A stretch of 64,000 nucleotides of DNA from Medicago truncatula (lineage: Eukaryota > Streptophyta > Magnoliopsida > Fabales > Fabaceae): the NCBI RefSeq assembly GCF_003473485.1, contig NC_053043.1, forward strand, positions 18,354,001-18,418,000. The letters are read 5' to 3'. Position 1 is the stretch's first letter. The number at the start of each line of letters is the position of its first letter. Of this stretch, positions 35,119 to 46,454 are shown piece after piece. Made by a program: the position numbers and the translations under genes. Below the pieces are notes generated by a model. The model saw only the letters and a program-made list of their open reading frames with translations. It made no database searches and had not been told where the DNA came from.

Positions 35119-37122
35119 ATGGAAAACAAAGACAACATTGAAGCCACCATAAAGTTCTTGACTTCTAGCTTGAAAACATCAATAGCTATTTCTTCTGCAT
35201 TAGATGAGTCTAGTTCAAGATTAGAGCTTCTTAACCAACGATGTTTATCCATGCAAGCTTCACTTAAACCCATCTCAAAACAAAATCTTCTATTTTCTAA
35301 TGTTGAACACGGTATAGACAGTGTTCTATGTTCTGTTTCAGCAATCCTCAAGGTTTTTCAATGTGTTGGTCACTTGGAGCATTCTCTTTCGATTGACGCA
35401 AATTCTGATCTTTTCACATATGTCTCAAACACAAAGAAGCTTGAAGAAGCATTGACGTTTCTCACTAATAATTGCAAGTTAGCAACTAGTTGGTTGAAGA
35501 GTGTTTTTAAGTTCTTACAAAGCAAAACAACAATTGGTCCCAATGAGTTTTACCTATTGAATGTAAACAAATCCTTGAGAATATTGCAAGAATTGCAGGC
35601 CATAGAGAACAGTGCTTGCCTCGACAGAGGAATTCTCAGTATTGCCCTTGACAAACTAGAGATGGCTTTTCACAAACTTCTAATGGAAAATTCTATGCCT
35701 CTTCCATTGGTTTCATTATACCCTCACAATGATCAACAAAACGACGTCGCAAAACAAGGTTTGCAATTTCCAAGTTCAACAAGGATGTTACAAGTCATTG
35801 CCGATAGATTAAATGCTAATAACAGGCTAAACAAGTGTCAAACTATGTTTGTTGAAGTTCGAGGTACAAATGCTCGCCGAAGTTTGAAGACTTTGGATTT
35901 GAGCTACCTTGAAATTTCAACAAGTGAGTTTGAGGATGCACAAACAATGGAGAGTTGCATAGGCAAATGGGGAAATCATTTGGAGTTGGTTGTTGTGAAA
36001 CTTCTTGAGGTTGAATACGAGCTATGTACTATTGTATTTAAGAATATTGATTCAAAAGCATGGATGAGTTGTTTTGCAAAGATGGCTATTGAATTAGGAA
36101 TCTTTTCATTTATCAAATTTGGAAAGGTTGTTACGGAGACGAAAAACGATCCTTTCAAGTTGTTGAATTTGTTGTCAATGTTTAAAATATTGAATGGTCT
36201 CAGACTAAAATTTAATCAACTTTTTAGAGGAGAAGCTTGTGAAGAAATTAGAATTGTTACAAAGGATCTTATCACAAGAGTTGTTAATGGTGTAAGTGAG
36301 ATATTCTTGCAACTTTCAGAACAAGTGAAATTTCAAAGACCAACTTGTCCTCCCTCAGATGGAAGTGTTCCTAAGCTGGTAAGCTTTGTTACTGATTATT
36401 GCAATAAGCTTCTTAGTGATGAGTATAAGCCACATTTGAATAAGGTTTTGGAAATACATCTTAGTTGGAGAAATGAATTATATGAAGAGGTTATTTTCTA
36501 TACTCAAATATATAGCATGATTAAAGAGGTTGCAGTAAACTTGGATAATTGGTCAAAAGCCTATGAAGATATCAATTTATCCTATTTTTTTATGATGAAT
36601 AATCATTTTCATTTTTATAATTTAAAGGGTAGTTTAGTTGGGAATATGATGGGAGATTCTTGGTTAAGAGCACATGAACAATATAAAGAATATTATGCAG
36701 CACTTTATCTGAGGAATAGTTGGGGAAATATTCAAACTATTCTTGAAATTTCATCCTCTATGACTATGACTTGTCAAGATCTAGCTAAGAGAATAAATAC
36801 TTTTACTCTAGCTTTTGATGAAAGGTGCAAGAAGCAATGTAATTTGATAATCTCTGATGAGGCATTGAGGAAATGGGTATGCAAACATTTGGTGGAAGGT
36901 ATTATACCAATCTATAAGGTATATTTGAAGAATTACATTTTGTCACTTGAAAATGATGATGCTATGGTTGATAACAAGAATGTTAAATATACAGCAAAGA
37001 GTTTGGGGAATAGGATTTGGTCATTGTTTCAACCAAAGTTGAGGAAGCATGCTGATGCTGGTAGCATTAAACACATAGATTTGATTAGTAAAATAAAAAA
37101 GTTAGCCATTAGTTTTGTTTGA
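35119..37122 (+). CDS. Exo70 exocyst subunit, probably EXO70I-type
   Basis: Single-exon Exo70, 667 aa, in the usual 600-700 aa range and intronless like many plant Exo70 genes. Exo70 tethers secretory vesicles to the plasma membrane by binding phosphoinositides. The N-terminal ~200 residues are helical (ATIKFLTSSLKTS, LDESSSRLELLNQR). The Exo70 domain runs from about 270 to the end, with SLKTLDLSYLEIS, FKLLNLLSMFKILNGLR, PPSDGSVPKLVSFVTDYC, SYFFMMNNHFHFYNLKGS and LGDSWL-like GDSWLRAHEQYKEYYAA. The last part has basic residues (FQPKLRKHA) as expected for lipid binding. From memory of the family it looks closest to EXO70I, the clade kept in plants that host arbuscular mycorrhiza, where it shapes the periarbuscular membrane; this assignment needs a tree. 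Confidence 0.93.
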   Translation: MENKDNIEATIKFLTSSLKTSIAISSALDESSSRLELLNQRCLSMQASLKPISKQNLLFSNVEHGIDSVLCSVSAILKVFQCVGHLEHSLSIDANSDLFTYVSNTKKLEEALTFLTNNCKLATSWLKSVFKFLQSKTTIGPNEFYLLNVNKSLRILQELQAIENSACLDRGILSIALDKLEMAFHKLLMENSMPLPLVSLYPHNDQQNDVAKQGLQFPSSTRMLQVIADRLNANNRLNKCQTMFVEVRGTNARRSLKTLDLSYLEISTSEFEDAQTMESCIGKWGNHLELVVVKLLEVEYELCTIVFKNIDSKAWMSCFAKMAIELGIFSFIKFGKVVTETKNDPFKLLNLLSMFKILNGLRLKFNQLFRGEACEEIRIVTKDLITRVVNGVSEIFLQLSEQVKFQRPTCPPSDGSVPKLVSFVTDYCNKLLSDEYKPHLNKVLEIHLSWRNELYEEVIFYTQIYSMIKEVAVNLDNWSKAYEDINLSYFFMMNNHFHFYNLKGSLVGNMMGDSWLRAHEQYKEYYAALYLRNSWGNIQTILEISSSMTMTCQDLAKRINTFTLAFDERCKKQCNLIISDEALRKWVCKHLVEGIIPIYKVYLKNYILSLENDDAMVDNKNVKYTAKSLGNRIWSLFQPKLRKHADAGSIKHIDLISKIKKLAISFV

Positions 37123-38877
37123 CTTTGTGTAATATGTCATTTTCCATGAACTTGGTATATGGAATGTTGATGTAATCTATGATTAACTAATGTTAATGTA
37201 CTCTAACTTACTTAGTATAACCATGAACTTAAATGTTTATTATTAATTTCTCTGTTTATATGGTGTGGCTGATTAATCATTCATTGTGTCTTTACTTACA
37301 TGTGTGTTTTACTAATTGTAATTGTTTTCCTATAGATTGTAGTAATATGCTATCAAATACCTTTATGACATAAGTTAAGAAATTATATATAGTAATTATG
37401 TTTTAAAAGTCGTGTATTTAAATTATTCAAAATATGAGAATTATTCTTTTTTTGTTTTTTGTTTTTTTTTATAATTTTTGTTTGAGTTCCTTAACATGTA
37501 TATTTAGAACACATGTTAGGAAGATCCTTTTAATAATTCTCAAACTGTCTTTAAATTCAATTTTTTTTTTATGCTTTTAACATTCAAGAACTTACTTCCT
37601 GTTGAAATTTCAATCCAAACATCATTTTTACTTGCAATTTTACTTTCTAATTATTTCAATTCATCACTTCTCTTCGACTCTTTTAAACTTCAAGTCATTT
37701 TACTTTCAAATCTTTTTCAATTCAATCATTGACTGATTCATTGTTAATTTTGATTCATTTTTTTAATATGAACAACAATTAAAACTCATTCACTTCACAT
37801 AGAATTGAAATGAGTTAATCTGGACAATAATATATGCAAGGTTCGGGGTTCAAACTCCGACCACCACTAAAAATAAAATTGAACATAAATAAATGTAAGA
37901 AAATTGAAAGAAAAAAAACTTGATTTATATTACTAATTCTATTAAGATTTTCTATTGGCGAGCTACGACAATTGCACATATCAAAGCAACTAAAATAATT
38001 ATTGAAATTAGTTCAAATGAAAGAAAAAGAAGACTTCTTATTGGTGAGCTATGTATAAACTCCTTTTTAATTCCCAATATATTCTTTTGTTCCAAACTTG
38101 TTATATTCTTTAGTCAATTGAATCTATTGAATTGTTGTTCATATTAAAATGAATCAAAATTAATAAGGAGTTGGTCAATGTTGCTCGAACATGTACTTTA
38201 TTTTGAATGCCTATTTATTCAATCGTCTTTTACATTTAAGTCATTCAATATTAAAACAATTAACCATTTTTAACCATTTTCACCCTTAAAATCCGAACCA
38301 AATTCAGAGATATTTTTAAAATAACTATACACACACATGAGTTTACGTACATTTTTTTAAAGTTCAGATGATCATGAGTTTACTTATGTGTGTTGTTACT
38401 TCCTTCTAATTTCTTTTCTTCTTTGGACACCATCTCTTTGGTCCAAACTGTACTACCACTTTGCCCTTATTCTCCATGGGGTTTCTACATGGTTTTATGA
38501 CCATTCTTGTCTTATCCATTGCTCTTTTGGGTTTGTCATGAGTACCCCCAACCCCCACTCACACTCTCCCTTGGAATCCATGTATTACACATTCATTGTG
38601 TGCCATTTCCTCTTGAATTATATACTCACTGCCATTTCCTTTTGAGATAGAGCATAGTTTTAATCACCGACCTTATTGGGTAGATTCATTTTATTGTTTT
38701 ATTGTGTCTAATATTCTGTTGTTTATATGTTTATATGGTGTTGGGTTTATGAGTACATCTACTGATTTTGAATTAATTGGGTTGATACATTGTTCTAACA
38801 CTACATACCTTAATAGAGACATGACTTTTAAATGTCAATTTTTTGTAATGTTAGCATGTAGCCTTCCTATTGATGTA
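37123..38877. other. Intergenic region after Exo70
   Basis: No gene recognised. At about 37740-38165 an inverted pair (ATTTTGATTCATTTTTTTAATATGAACAACAATT at the left in shortened view: start TTTTGATTCA, end GAACAACAATT; mirrored at 38132-38165) outlines a MITE-like insert. It encloses a tRNA-like GGTTCGGGGTTCAAACTCC at 37840. Open frames at 38388 and 38704 resemble nothing known. Confidence 0.5.
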
Positions 38878-41072
38878 TGTTACAAAATAAAGAAGATGAA
38901 GTTACTTGTGATGCAAGTAACTTGAGCAAACCCTAACAAACTGTACTAGGCCAGCTGTATTTCTGTTGTGACAGTTAGAGTAGATAGTGTTACTGTGTAG
39001 TTAGCTTATGATAGATATAATGTGTAACGCCTCAGATTTTATAGTCCAAGACACTACGTCTAATTCATTTCCATTTTTCGAAAAACAGTACTATTTTTTT
39101 TTATTTCATCAATAGTAAATTCTTAGCAAAATCTATACAAAGTTCTTAACATAATTTAATGAAAATTCTTAAAATAAATATCCTATAACATTACAATTCG
39201 ATCAAAACCCAATTTATCCCCCATATGCACTTCAAGCAAAAACTTCAAAGCATAAATCATCTCTTCTTTGGTACCTAAAATGTTAGTGTAAGGGTCAATT
39301 TCCTTATCCAAATTGGTTCATCCTCAAAGCACCAGAAACAATGTCATGAAATAGATAATATCAAAACTTATCAATCAAAAAGAATTAAGAAAAATACATT
39401 CAAGTCATATGCTTCAAAATTATTTGCAATAAAATAGTTTTAAGTCAATAATCAATCACATGTATACAACAGACTCAATACAATTATGCGTAAGATGCAT
39501 GCTCTTATAACTATATGATCCAGATATAATTCCTGCCTTCCACTAAGGCATCCACACAGAATATAATTGCAATTCCCGCCACTAAGGCACCACACAGATG
39601 CATATGCCATGCATGATCATGAAAATGCAGACTAAAACCCGCCACTAAGGCACCACACAAAATATAATTATAACCCGCCACTAAGGCACCCCACAGATAT
39701 ATAATATTAACCCACCACTAAGGCAATTACAGCCAAATATTAACCAAATATTAATGCATCATCAAACACACAACCAACCGTCAATCATTTCACAAACTCA
39801 CATTTTCATCTTTCTCTTTTCTTTTATTCATAAAAAAAAAATGTAACATTTCTTTTCCAACATCACAAAAATATATAAAGCATAATAATATAAAATATAT
39901 CAATTCACACTACATTATCACACACAACTTTCATATAAAACATAATTAAGAATAATCACTCATAATTAATAATAATCACTTTTAGAATGGATTTATTTTA
40001 CCATAAAAATACATTTTAACTATTTTTCTTTTTAAAAGACAAGAATTGCTACCTCTACTTAATAACACAGCCTAGCACTTAGTATGGACGTATGGGAAAA
40101 AAACCCTTACCTTGAGAGTTTTCTTCCTAGACACAAAAGTTCCCGGAGATAAACAATGGCTCTCATGAATTCTCACAAATATTGGTTCAAGGCTCCCTTT
40201 CGGTGCTACACGAATTTGAATTGATACGAAGGAATTGTTTGTATAGCCTTTAAGAGAAAATGGTATATTGTTAGAAATGGATCAGAGAATAGAGAGAAAG
40301 CACAACAACACAATTCTTACCTCAAGACTCCATAAAAAGATGCGATTGGATTGACAACTATGTGGTGATGAAGGTTTTTGTTTGTTCTTAAGAGAGTAAA
40401 GTATTTATTTGTATGTGTGGGAGGTCTGATGTTTGTGCTGAGGTTGAGAGAAGAAAGGAAGAAACACGTAACAAATCATGGCACACTGCCTATTTATTTT
40501 CCCATGCATATTTTGACTAACCACCTAGTATATGTATAGCAAAAATTAAGGAGATGAGCATCATGGACTAAAACTACCTCTCATGAATTTAGTCACACGT
40601 TCATTTTCAAAAATACATTTTTCACATGCACCTAAAGCCTTAAAAAGAACCTAAATTATAGTGATTATTTGGCACACTTGAAATCCCAATAAAACAAAAC
40701 CGGGGGTGAAAATTGACTTCAGGTAGGAAAGTAGGAACCAAAATAATTACTATAAAAATTGATCAATTAAAGTAATTAAATAAATAATTGTAATAAATAA
40801 ACTATGGATTATAATCAACTAAAATAGCAAGTTACAATTATTATTTTATTTTTTAAATAATTTTCTCACAAAATAAATTGATGAATAAATCATAAATAGA
40901 AAATTACTACAAAACATAGATAACATACATAAAATATTAGGGTGTTACATAATGTACCTTCATTAGCTTATAAATAAGTGCTTACACATTGTAACTCATT
41001 CATACAATTCAATAATAATCTTTCTCCCTTTTCCATTCTCTTCATTTCTCTCTCTTTTTGAGTTTGTTATTA
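38878..41072. mobile_element. Old solo LTR split by a younger insertion
   Basis: Two pieces, 38878-39022 and 40955-41072, form one element of about 263 bp starting TGTTACAAAATAAAG, with a TTAGCTTATAAATAAGTGCTT stretch that suits an LTR promoter. It is flanked by ATGTA on both sides (38873-38877 and 41073-41077). The surrounding unit (GTAATGTTAG-ATGTAGCCTTCCTATTG) is itself present again, uninterrupted, at 41117, which gives an empty site. The 3' end is TTA rather than CA, so the LTR call is tentative. Confidence 0.65.
39023..40949. mobile_element. Large solo LTR, 1927 bp
   Basis: Begins TGTAACGCCTC and ends GGGTGTTACA, with the 5-base target duplication TAATG on both sides (39018-39022 and 40950-40954). 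TGTAAC...GTTACA ends and a 5-bp duplication fit an LTR; the size suits a gypsy-type solo LTR. Between 39535 and 39725 it carries five copies of a CCACTAAGGCA(CC) motif separated by 35-65 bases. No internal retroelement coding region remains. Confidence 0.85.
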
Positions 41073-41077
41073 ATGTA

Positions 41078-43220
41078 CAACCTCATATAATAGGCAATTC
41101 AAAAGCTTAATTTTTGTAATGTTAGAATGTAGCCTTCCTATTGATGTACAACCTCGTATTTGGCAATTCAAAAGCTTAATTTGTACCTTTTTTAAAAGAC
41201 TTTTTGGAATTTCCAATTACATTAATTATTTCTTTACGAATATACCTTTATTTATTTTGCATCTTTTTCTTCAATCAACAATAAATATTATTAAAAACAT
41301 AAATCAACTCTTTCTCTTAAGAATAAAATTGTAAAAACAATAGTAATTATATACAAATTTAATAATACTACCAACTTTCTTAATTCTTATGATTTTAGCA
41401 AAAATATCTTATAATTAACGACAGAGGTAGTATATATTTTGGTTGAAAGGTAAATTCATTAATGTATAATATCATTGCCAGAGATATATGTAAAACCAGT
41501 TAAAATAAAAAAGAACAAATAAATCTAAGAAATATCACAACAAATAACACAAGATAACACAAAAATTATATCTCTTAAAAATTGACCAAGTCTTCGTCTC
41601 AGTAAAATTAAATTTACCTTTTTTTGCTGATATGAATTAAGCTAAAAAGTAAACAAATTAAATCTTGCTAAGAAATTAGTTATTACAACCTTTAAAGTTG
41701 TTGTGAATTGATTTACAACTTGCTTATATCAATTGACAAAGAGAAGTATTTTGAATACCTATAGAAACATCTTGCTAAATTAAAAAAAAAAAAAAAAAGA
41801 AGGTTATTCCAACCTTTAAAGTTGTTCTGAATTGATTTTCCACTTGGTTACTTAGATCAATTGAGAAGGAGAAGTATTTTAAAAACCTATCATACCAAGG
41901 TGAATGACTAGTTTAAAGAAAGGATAAAAAAAACGTAATTAATATGTCATTTAGTTTAAATTAAAAAAAATATTTTGAATATTAGATAAATCATAAACAA
42001 TCGATTTTTTTCAATTCTCATGAATTAGACATGATTGTTAGAGTCATCCATTTTAATCACAAACAACACTACCAACTACATGCACGAACCACCAATATTT
42101 CGGACAAACAATACATACTCTCTCATTTTTCATGTATTGAATGTGACTATTGAAGTTATGAATTTCAATTACAAGCGCCACCACCAACTACATGCACAAC
42201 CCATTAATATATCTTTTAAAGAATACATATTTTCTCCATTTTTTGTGTATTAAATATGACTCTTTGAGTCATTCATGTCACAAGAGAATAATTATTATAT
42301 ATGGAAGAAAAACAAAGTGGTTGTAAATTTTAACCCATATTATATCTACTAGCGAAAAGACGAGCAACCACGTGCCCTACGTGCTCGTCTTTCCACTTTT
42401 TTATTGCGCTAACGCGTGCAAATTATGAACGGTAATTTATATAAAATTTTGATTTTGATTAAAATTTAAGTACAAATATTTGTTACTTTCAAATTGTAAC
42501 AATCCTCAAAAAACAATGTTTATCTTTTTCAATAACGACAATGATTTAACATATATAATATAAATCCTTATCTTTTTAATATCACCAACAATATTAATAT
42601 TAATATAGGAAAATTTGTTTAAAAGTATAAATGAAATTATAAAAAATTCAGCCCAAAATCTCTATCCACTTCATAATATTGTTCCTATTGTAGTGAGATA
42701 TTTTAGATTTTAATGAGATTTAATTTTTTAATAAAAATTTAAAATAACATTATTAAAGGATTAAATGAAAGGGTAAAATAAATAATGCCAAAACTCATGT
42801 ATTTTAGGCCTATTTTCCTTATATATTATAGTATAGATGTATCAATCATCTATCAAATATCTTGTCAAAAAAAATCTATCAAATATCTGATTTTTTTTTT
42901 TTTTTTTTTTTTTATAAATAATCGCATTAAATTTTGTAGTGCTGTATTATTTTATGGACACATTACCACTTTGAAATCAAATGAGGAACATCACCAGTGT
43001 CATATATTTATTTAGTCTACTTTCAAAAAAAAAAAATTATTCCTTTTTATTTTATTCTTTTTTCACAATACATGAAATAAAATACACTTTTACGAGAACA
43101 TAAATACAAAAAATTGTATTCCTTTAACTATTAACATATGGTATTATAAAAAATTGAGTGTCCCTCTAAATATATGTATACATACTTTATCTATATGAGC
43201 CCGTTTGTTATTGTTTTTTA
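41078..43220. repeat. AT-rich intergenic DNA with local duplications
   Basis: No gene. Diverged tandem pairs occur at 41680-41770 and 41805-41895 (AACCTTTAAAGTTGTT, GAATTGATTT, GAGAAGTATTTT), and at 42030-42140 and 42150-42270 (ACCAACTACATGCAC, CATTTTT-GTATT). A T-run of more than 20 bases lies at about 42891-42913. Confidence 0.6.
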
Positions 43221-43872
43221 GCTTAATTGTACTTTTCACCCCTATCTTTTGCCAATTGTGCGATTTTGCACCCCATGTTTTTAAACGAGCGATTTTGCAC
43301 CCCATCTTTTTCCCCTTTTCTGATTTGGAGGCCCCCCATGAATTTAGTGATGATGTGTCTTCATTTAATATTTGCCACGTGTGTAAATGTAATTTTTAAA
43401 AAACAAAAAATTAATTTTGGAAATTAAAAGAAACGGGAAAAAAATTTGGTGACAAAAAAAAAAAGGGAAAAAAATTGACAGCTCTACCATGAACGGAACC
43501 AGTAATCGATATTTTTTGTTTAAAACAAATCTATGAATAAAATCCAAATGGAAAAAAATTAAAATAAATAATTAGGTTTTTTTAATTGGTTTTGTTTTAA
43601 TTTTATTTTTTTAATTGGTTTTTGTTTGTATTTTATTTAATTTTATTTTTATTTTAACAAGATCTGCATTTTCTTTTAATTTCCAAAATCAATTTTTTGT
43701 TTTTTAAAAATTACATTTACACACGTGGCAAACATTAAATGAAGACACGTCATCAAAATCAGACACATCATCACTAAAACACATGGGGGGCCTCCAAATC
43801 AGAAAGGGGGAAAAAGATGGGGTGCAAAATCGCACAATTGGCAAAAGATAGGGGTGAAAAGTGCAATTAAGC
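43221..43872. mobile_element. MULE-like element with ~200-bp inverted ends
   Basis: Left end GCTTAATTGTACTTTTCACC, right end (reverse complement) GCTTAATTGCACTTTTCACC; pairing continues through GATTTTGCACCCCATCTTTTT, CTGATTTGGAGGCC and GCCACGTGTGTAAATG. Flanks carry TTGTTTTTTA and TTGTTTTTTTA, consistent with a 9-10 bp duplication that later changed by one T. No transposase. Long inverted ends and about 9-bp duplications suggest the Mutator superfamily. Confidence 0.8.
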
Positions 43873-44290
43873 CTTGTTTTTTTAAGAAAAAAAACCCCTT
43901 ATAAGAGTTTTGCATCCGTTTGTTACAGATTTTTTAAAAAATTAGAATCTAAAAAAACAACTTCAAATGAGAAGCTGCTAAGAACAGCTTTTTAAAAAAT
44001 AGATTTTTTTAGAGGAGCGAAAAAATATGAACCAAAAGATTGAACTGATTTTGTAACAAAAAAATCGCTTATATAGCTGTATCCAAACAAACTAGATTGT
44101 TTTTTTTGAAAAAAAGTGATTTCTATTTGAGGAAACAAACTCAAAGTAGGTTATGATTTTTCATAAAATCTCTATAAGATAATCTCTAAATTATTTTACT
44201 GTAAAATCATTTTTATTTTAATCTGTAATAAACAGGCTCTATATTACCATAAAAAAAATTGGTGCCATTTATGAATGATGTTATGGACGG

Positions 44291-45302
44291 GAGCGGTTAT
44301 GGTGCATAGGGAAATCCTTATGCACCGTGCATAAATCCCAACATAATTGCTTCCTACACCCCCAAAGGAAACCAAACAAAACAAAACGAACCAAACGCGG
44401 AAACAAACTGAATCATCATTGTCGTTCATCATCATCACCACTGGAATATTCAATCTCATCACCAACACCGTCGTTCATCATCATCACCGTCATCATCACC
44501 GTACCGGAATGTCAAAACCATTTTGCTGTGGAAATGGTTTTTGTGAGTTGTACTCCAAACCCATTTTGTTGTGGAAATGGTTTCCAGAATCTTCAATCTC
44601 ATCATCAACACCGTCGTTCATCATCATCACCGTACCTGAATGCCAAAACCATTTTGCTATGGAAAACCATTAGATGTACTTAATGGTTTCCAGCAGTTGT
44701 ACTCAAAAACCATTAGATGTACTTAATGGTTTCCAGCAGTTTCCCAGCTATAAATCCCTCTAACATCACAAAGATTAAGAATCCTGTAACAACTTCAGAT
44801 CTGAAACCGTGAACACAAACAGTGACGAAGCAGTAACATATAGCAATCAACACAGCGCCACTGGATCGAAGAAGAAGAAGAAGAAAACGCGAGGGAAGAA
44901 GAGGAGCGAACCGGTTTTAATCTTTAGATCTACTCCTTCTCGTTGTGTTTTTGCGCGACCCGAGTTTGGATTTGGCTTTAAAACGAAAATGGATGTTGAA
45001 AAATGGCTTTATTTTTTAAAAAGGGTGAGTTTGGTTCTCCAGCACGGCGCCGCCGCCGCCTTTGGCCGGCGACCACCGCGCCGGAATCATCATGTGTGGT
45101 CGGAAGAGATGAAGACTCATCTAAATTGTAGAGAGAGAGGGAGAGATTTATGTTTTAGTGAGAGAAACGCTTGAAGCAAATGAAGTTTGATTTGGTGTAG
45201 TTTGAGAAGCCTAGGATTATTACACGTGTACACTAGATCTGATGGTTGTGAAGTGTTTATGCACGGTGCATAAGGATTTCCTTATGCACCATAACTTTTG
45301 CC
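44291..45302. mobile_element. MULE-like element carrying extra sequence, 1012 bp
   Basis: Inverted ends: GGTTATGGTGCATAGGGAAA at 44295 pairs with TTTCCTTATGCACCATAAC ending 45297, and both ends include GCACCGTGCATAAA. The same 11 bases, GTTATGGACGG, flank it at 44280-44290 and 45303-45313. The interior is richer in GC than its surroundings. It holds imperfect duplications (CGTCGTTCATCATCATCACC; ATTAGATGTACTTAATGGTT at 44669 and 44710) and a 121-codon open frame at 44809-45174 with a lysine run near residues 22-28. I do not recognise that product; it may be captured host sequence (Pack-MULE style) or chance. Confidence 0.75.
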
Positions 45303-45313
45303 GTTATGGACGG

Positions 45314-46454
45314 TCGTCCATTCCGACCGTGTTTAGAGCCGCCATTGAGTAGATGCGATAGCAAAAAAAAATAAAAAAAATACAACATGAAATAAATCAT
45401 GACTTCTGATTTGTTCGTAATTTTTTTAACTATAGGTCAGATTAATTTATGGTATAAGTGTGGAGTGGAAAGAAATAATAGAAGCCCTTGCAAACTTTAC
45501 ATAAATCTAAAGCCGAGAGTGGACAGTGGTTTGCTTTTTTTTACGGTAACACTAGACTTAGAAGCCAAATTTTGAAGAAACGAGGTAACACTAGACTTAG
45601 AAGGCAAACTAAGTTATAAAATATGATTACACATATCTGATTTTTTATACGTGCAAGCTTCATTCACGATTCATCATTGGTCCGATCAAAACCATGGCGA
45701 AGCGGAAGCATGTACAAACAAAATCCCAATTTATGTTAACATGCAATTAAAATTCAATACCTCCGGTGGAGAATCAATTACAACATCCGAAGAAAAAATT
45801 CTAGTGGGAAGCATCAACAAGAGAAACATAATCGAAAAGACATAATCGAATATGAGAAACATAATCGGTAGATATAGCGATGGCTTCCAATGATATCGTA
45901 GAACTAAATGCAGCACTAACACCAATTATTTGTGGCGTTTGTAAAGTCTAATTTAAATACGCAAATGAATAAATTATATTATATGTATCAAGCTATGCGT
46001 GTATCTTTTTTACCATGCCATAACCATAATAAACTTGTAGTTTTGTTAAAAAAATTGATTTCTAAGGTAGCTTTGAAACAACACAAACCAATAACAACCT
46101 TTGATTCAAATATTTTAGGCGGCGCAAAAAGATCATGGCCCTATCTTATCTTATATAGTAAGTAAGAAATAAAGTTTATAAAGTTTGGGCAAAAAATTTA
46201 TCGTAAAACGTTACTTCCTTCCTGCGAATAATTTCACATTTCCTGCAGATAATTTCACATTTCCTACAGATATATCTTTCTTGCGGAACCTAAATCCTTG
46301 GCAAAATCTGCAGGAAATGTGTTTCCTGCGGAATTTACACAAAAATCCGCAAGAAAAGTTAAAAATTCTAGTAATGGTTGGGCTTGCTACAAAGAAAGTT
46401 GGAGGTGAGCCCGGGCTGGGGGTGGCTCCGCCCCTGAATAAAATATATGTGTAA
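45314..46454. other. Intergenic stretch with TGCGGAA-type repeats
   Basis: No gene recognised. At 46200-46370 short copies of CCTGCGGAA, CCTGCAGATAATTTCACATTT and their reverse complements recur, as in subterminal regions of some CACTA-type transposons; ends were not found. Small frames at 45651 and 45932 have no coding character. Confidence 0.4.

Noticed and set aside
44327..44683. Overlapping 118- and 108-codon frames rich in His and Ser
   Set aside because: They are readings of the ATCATC-type repeat tract inside a transposon and change composition with the repeat.
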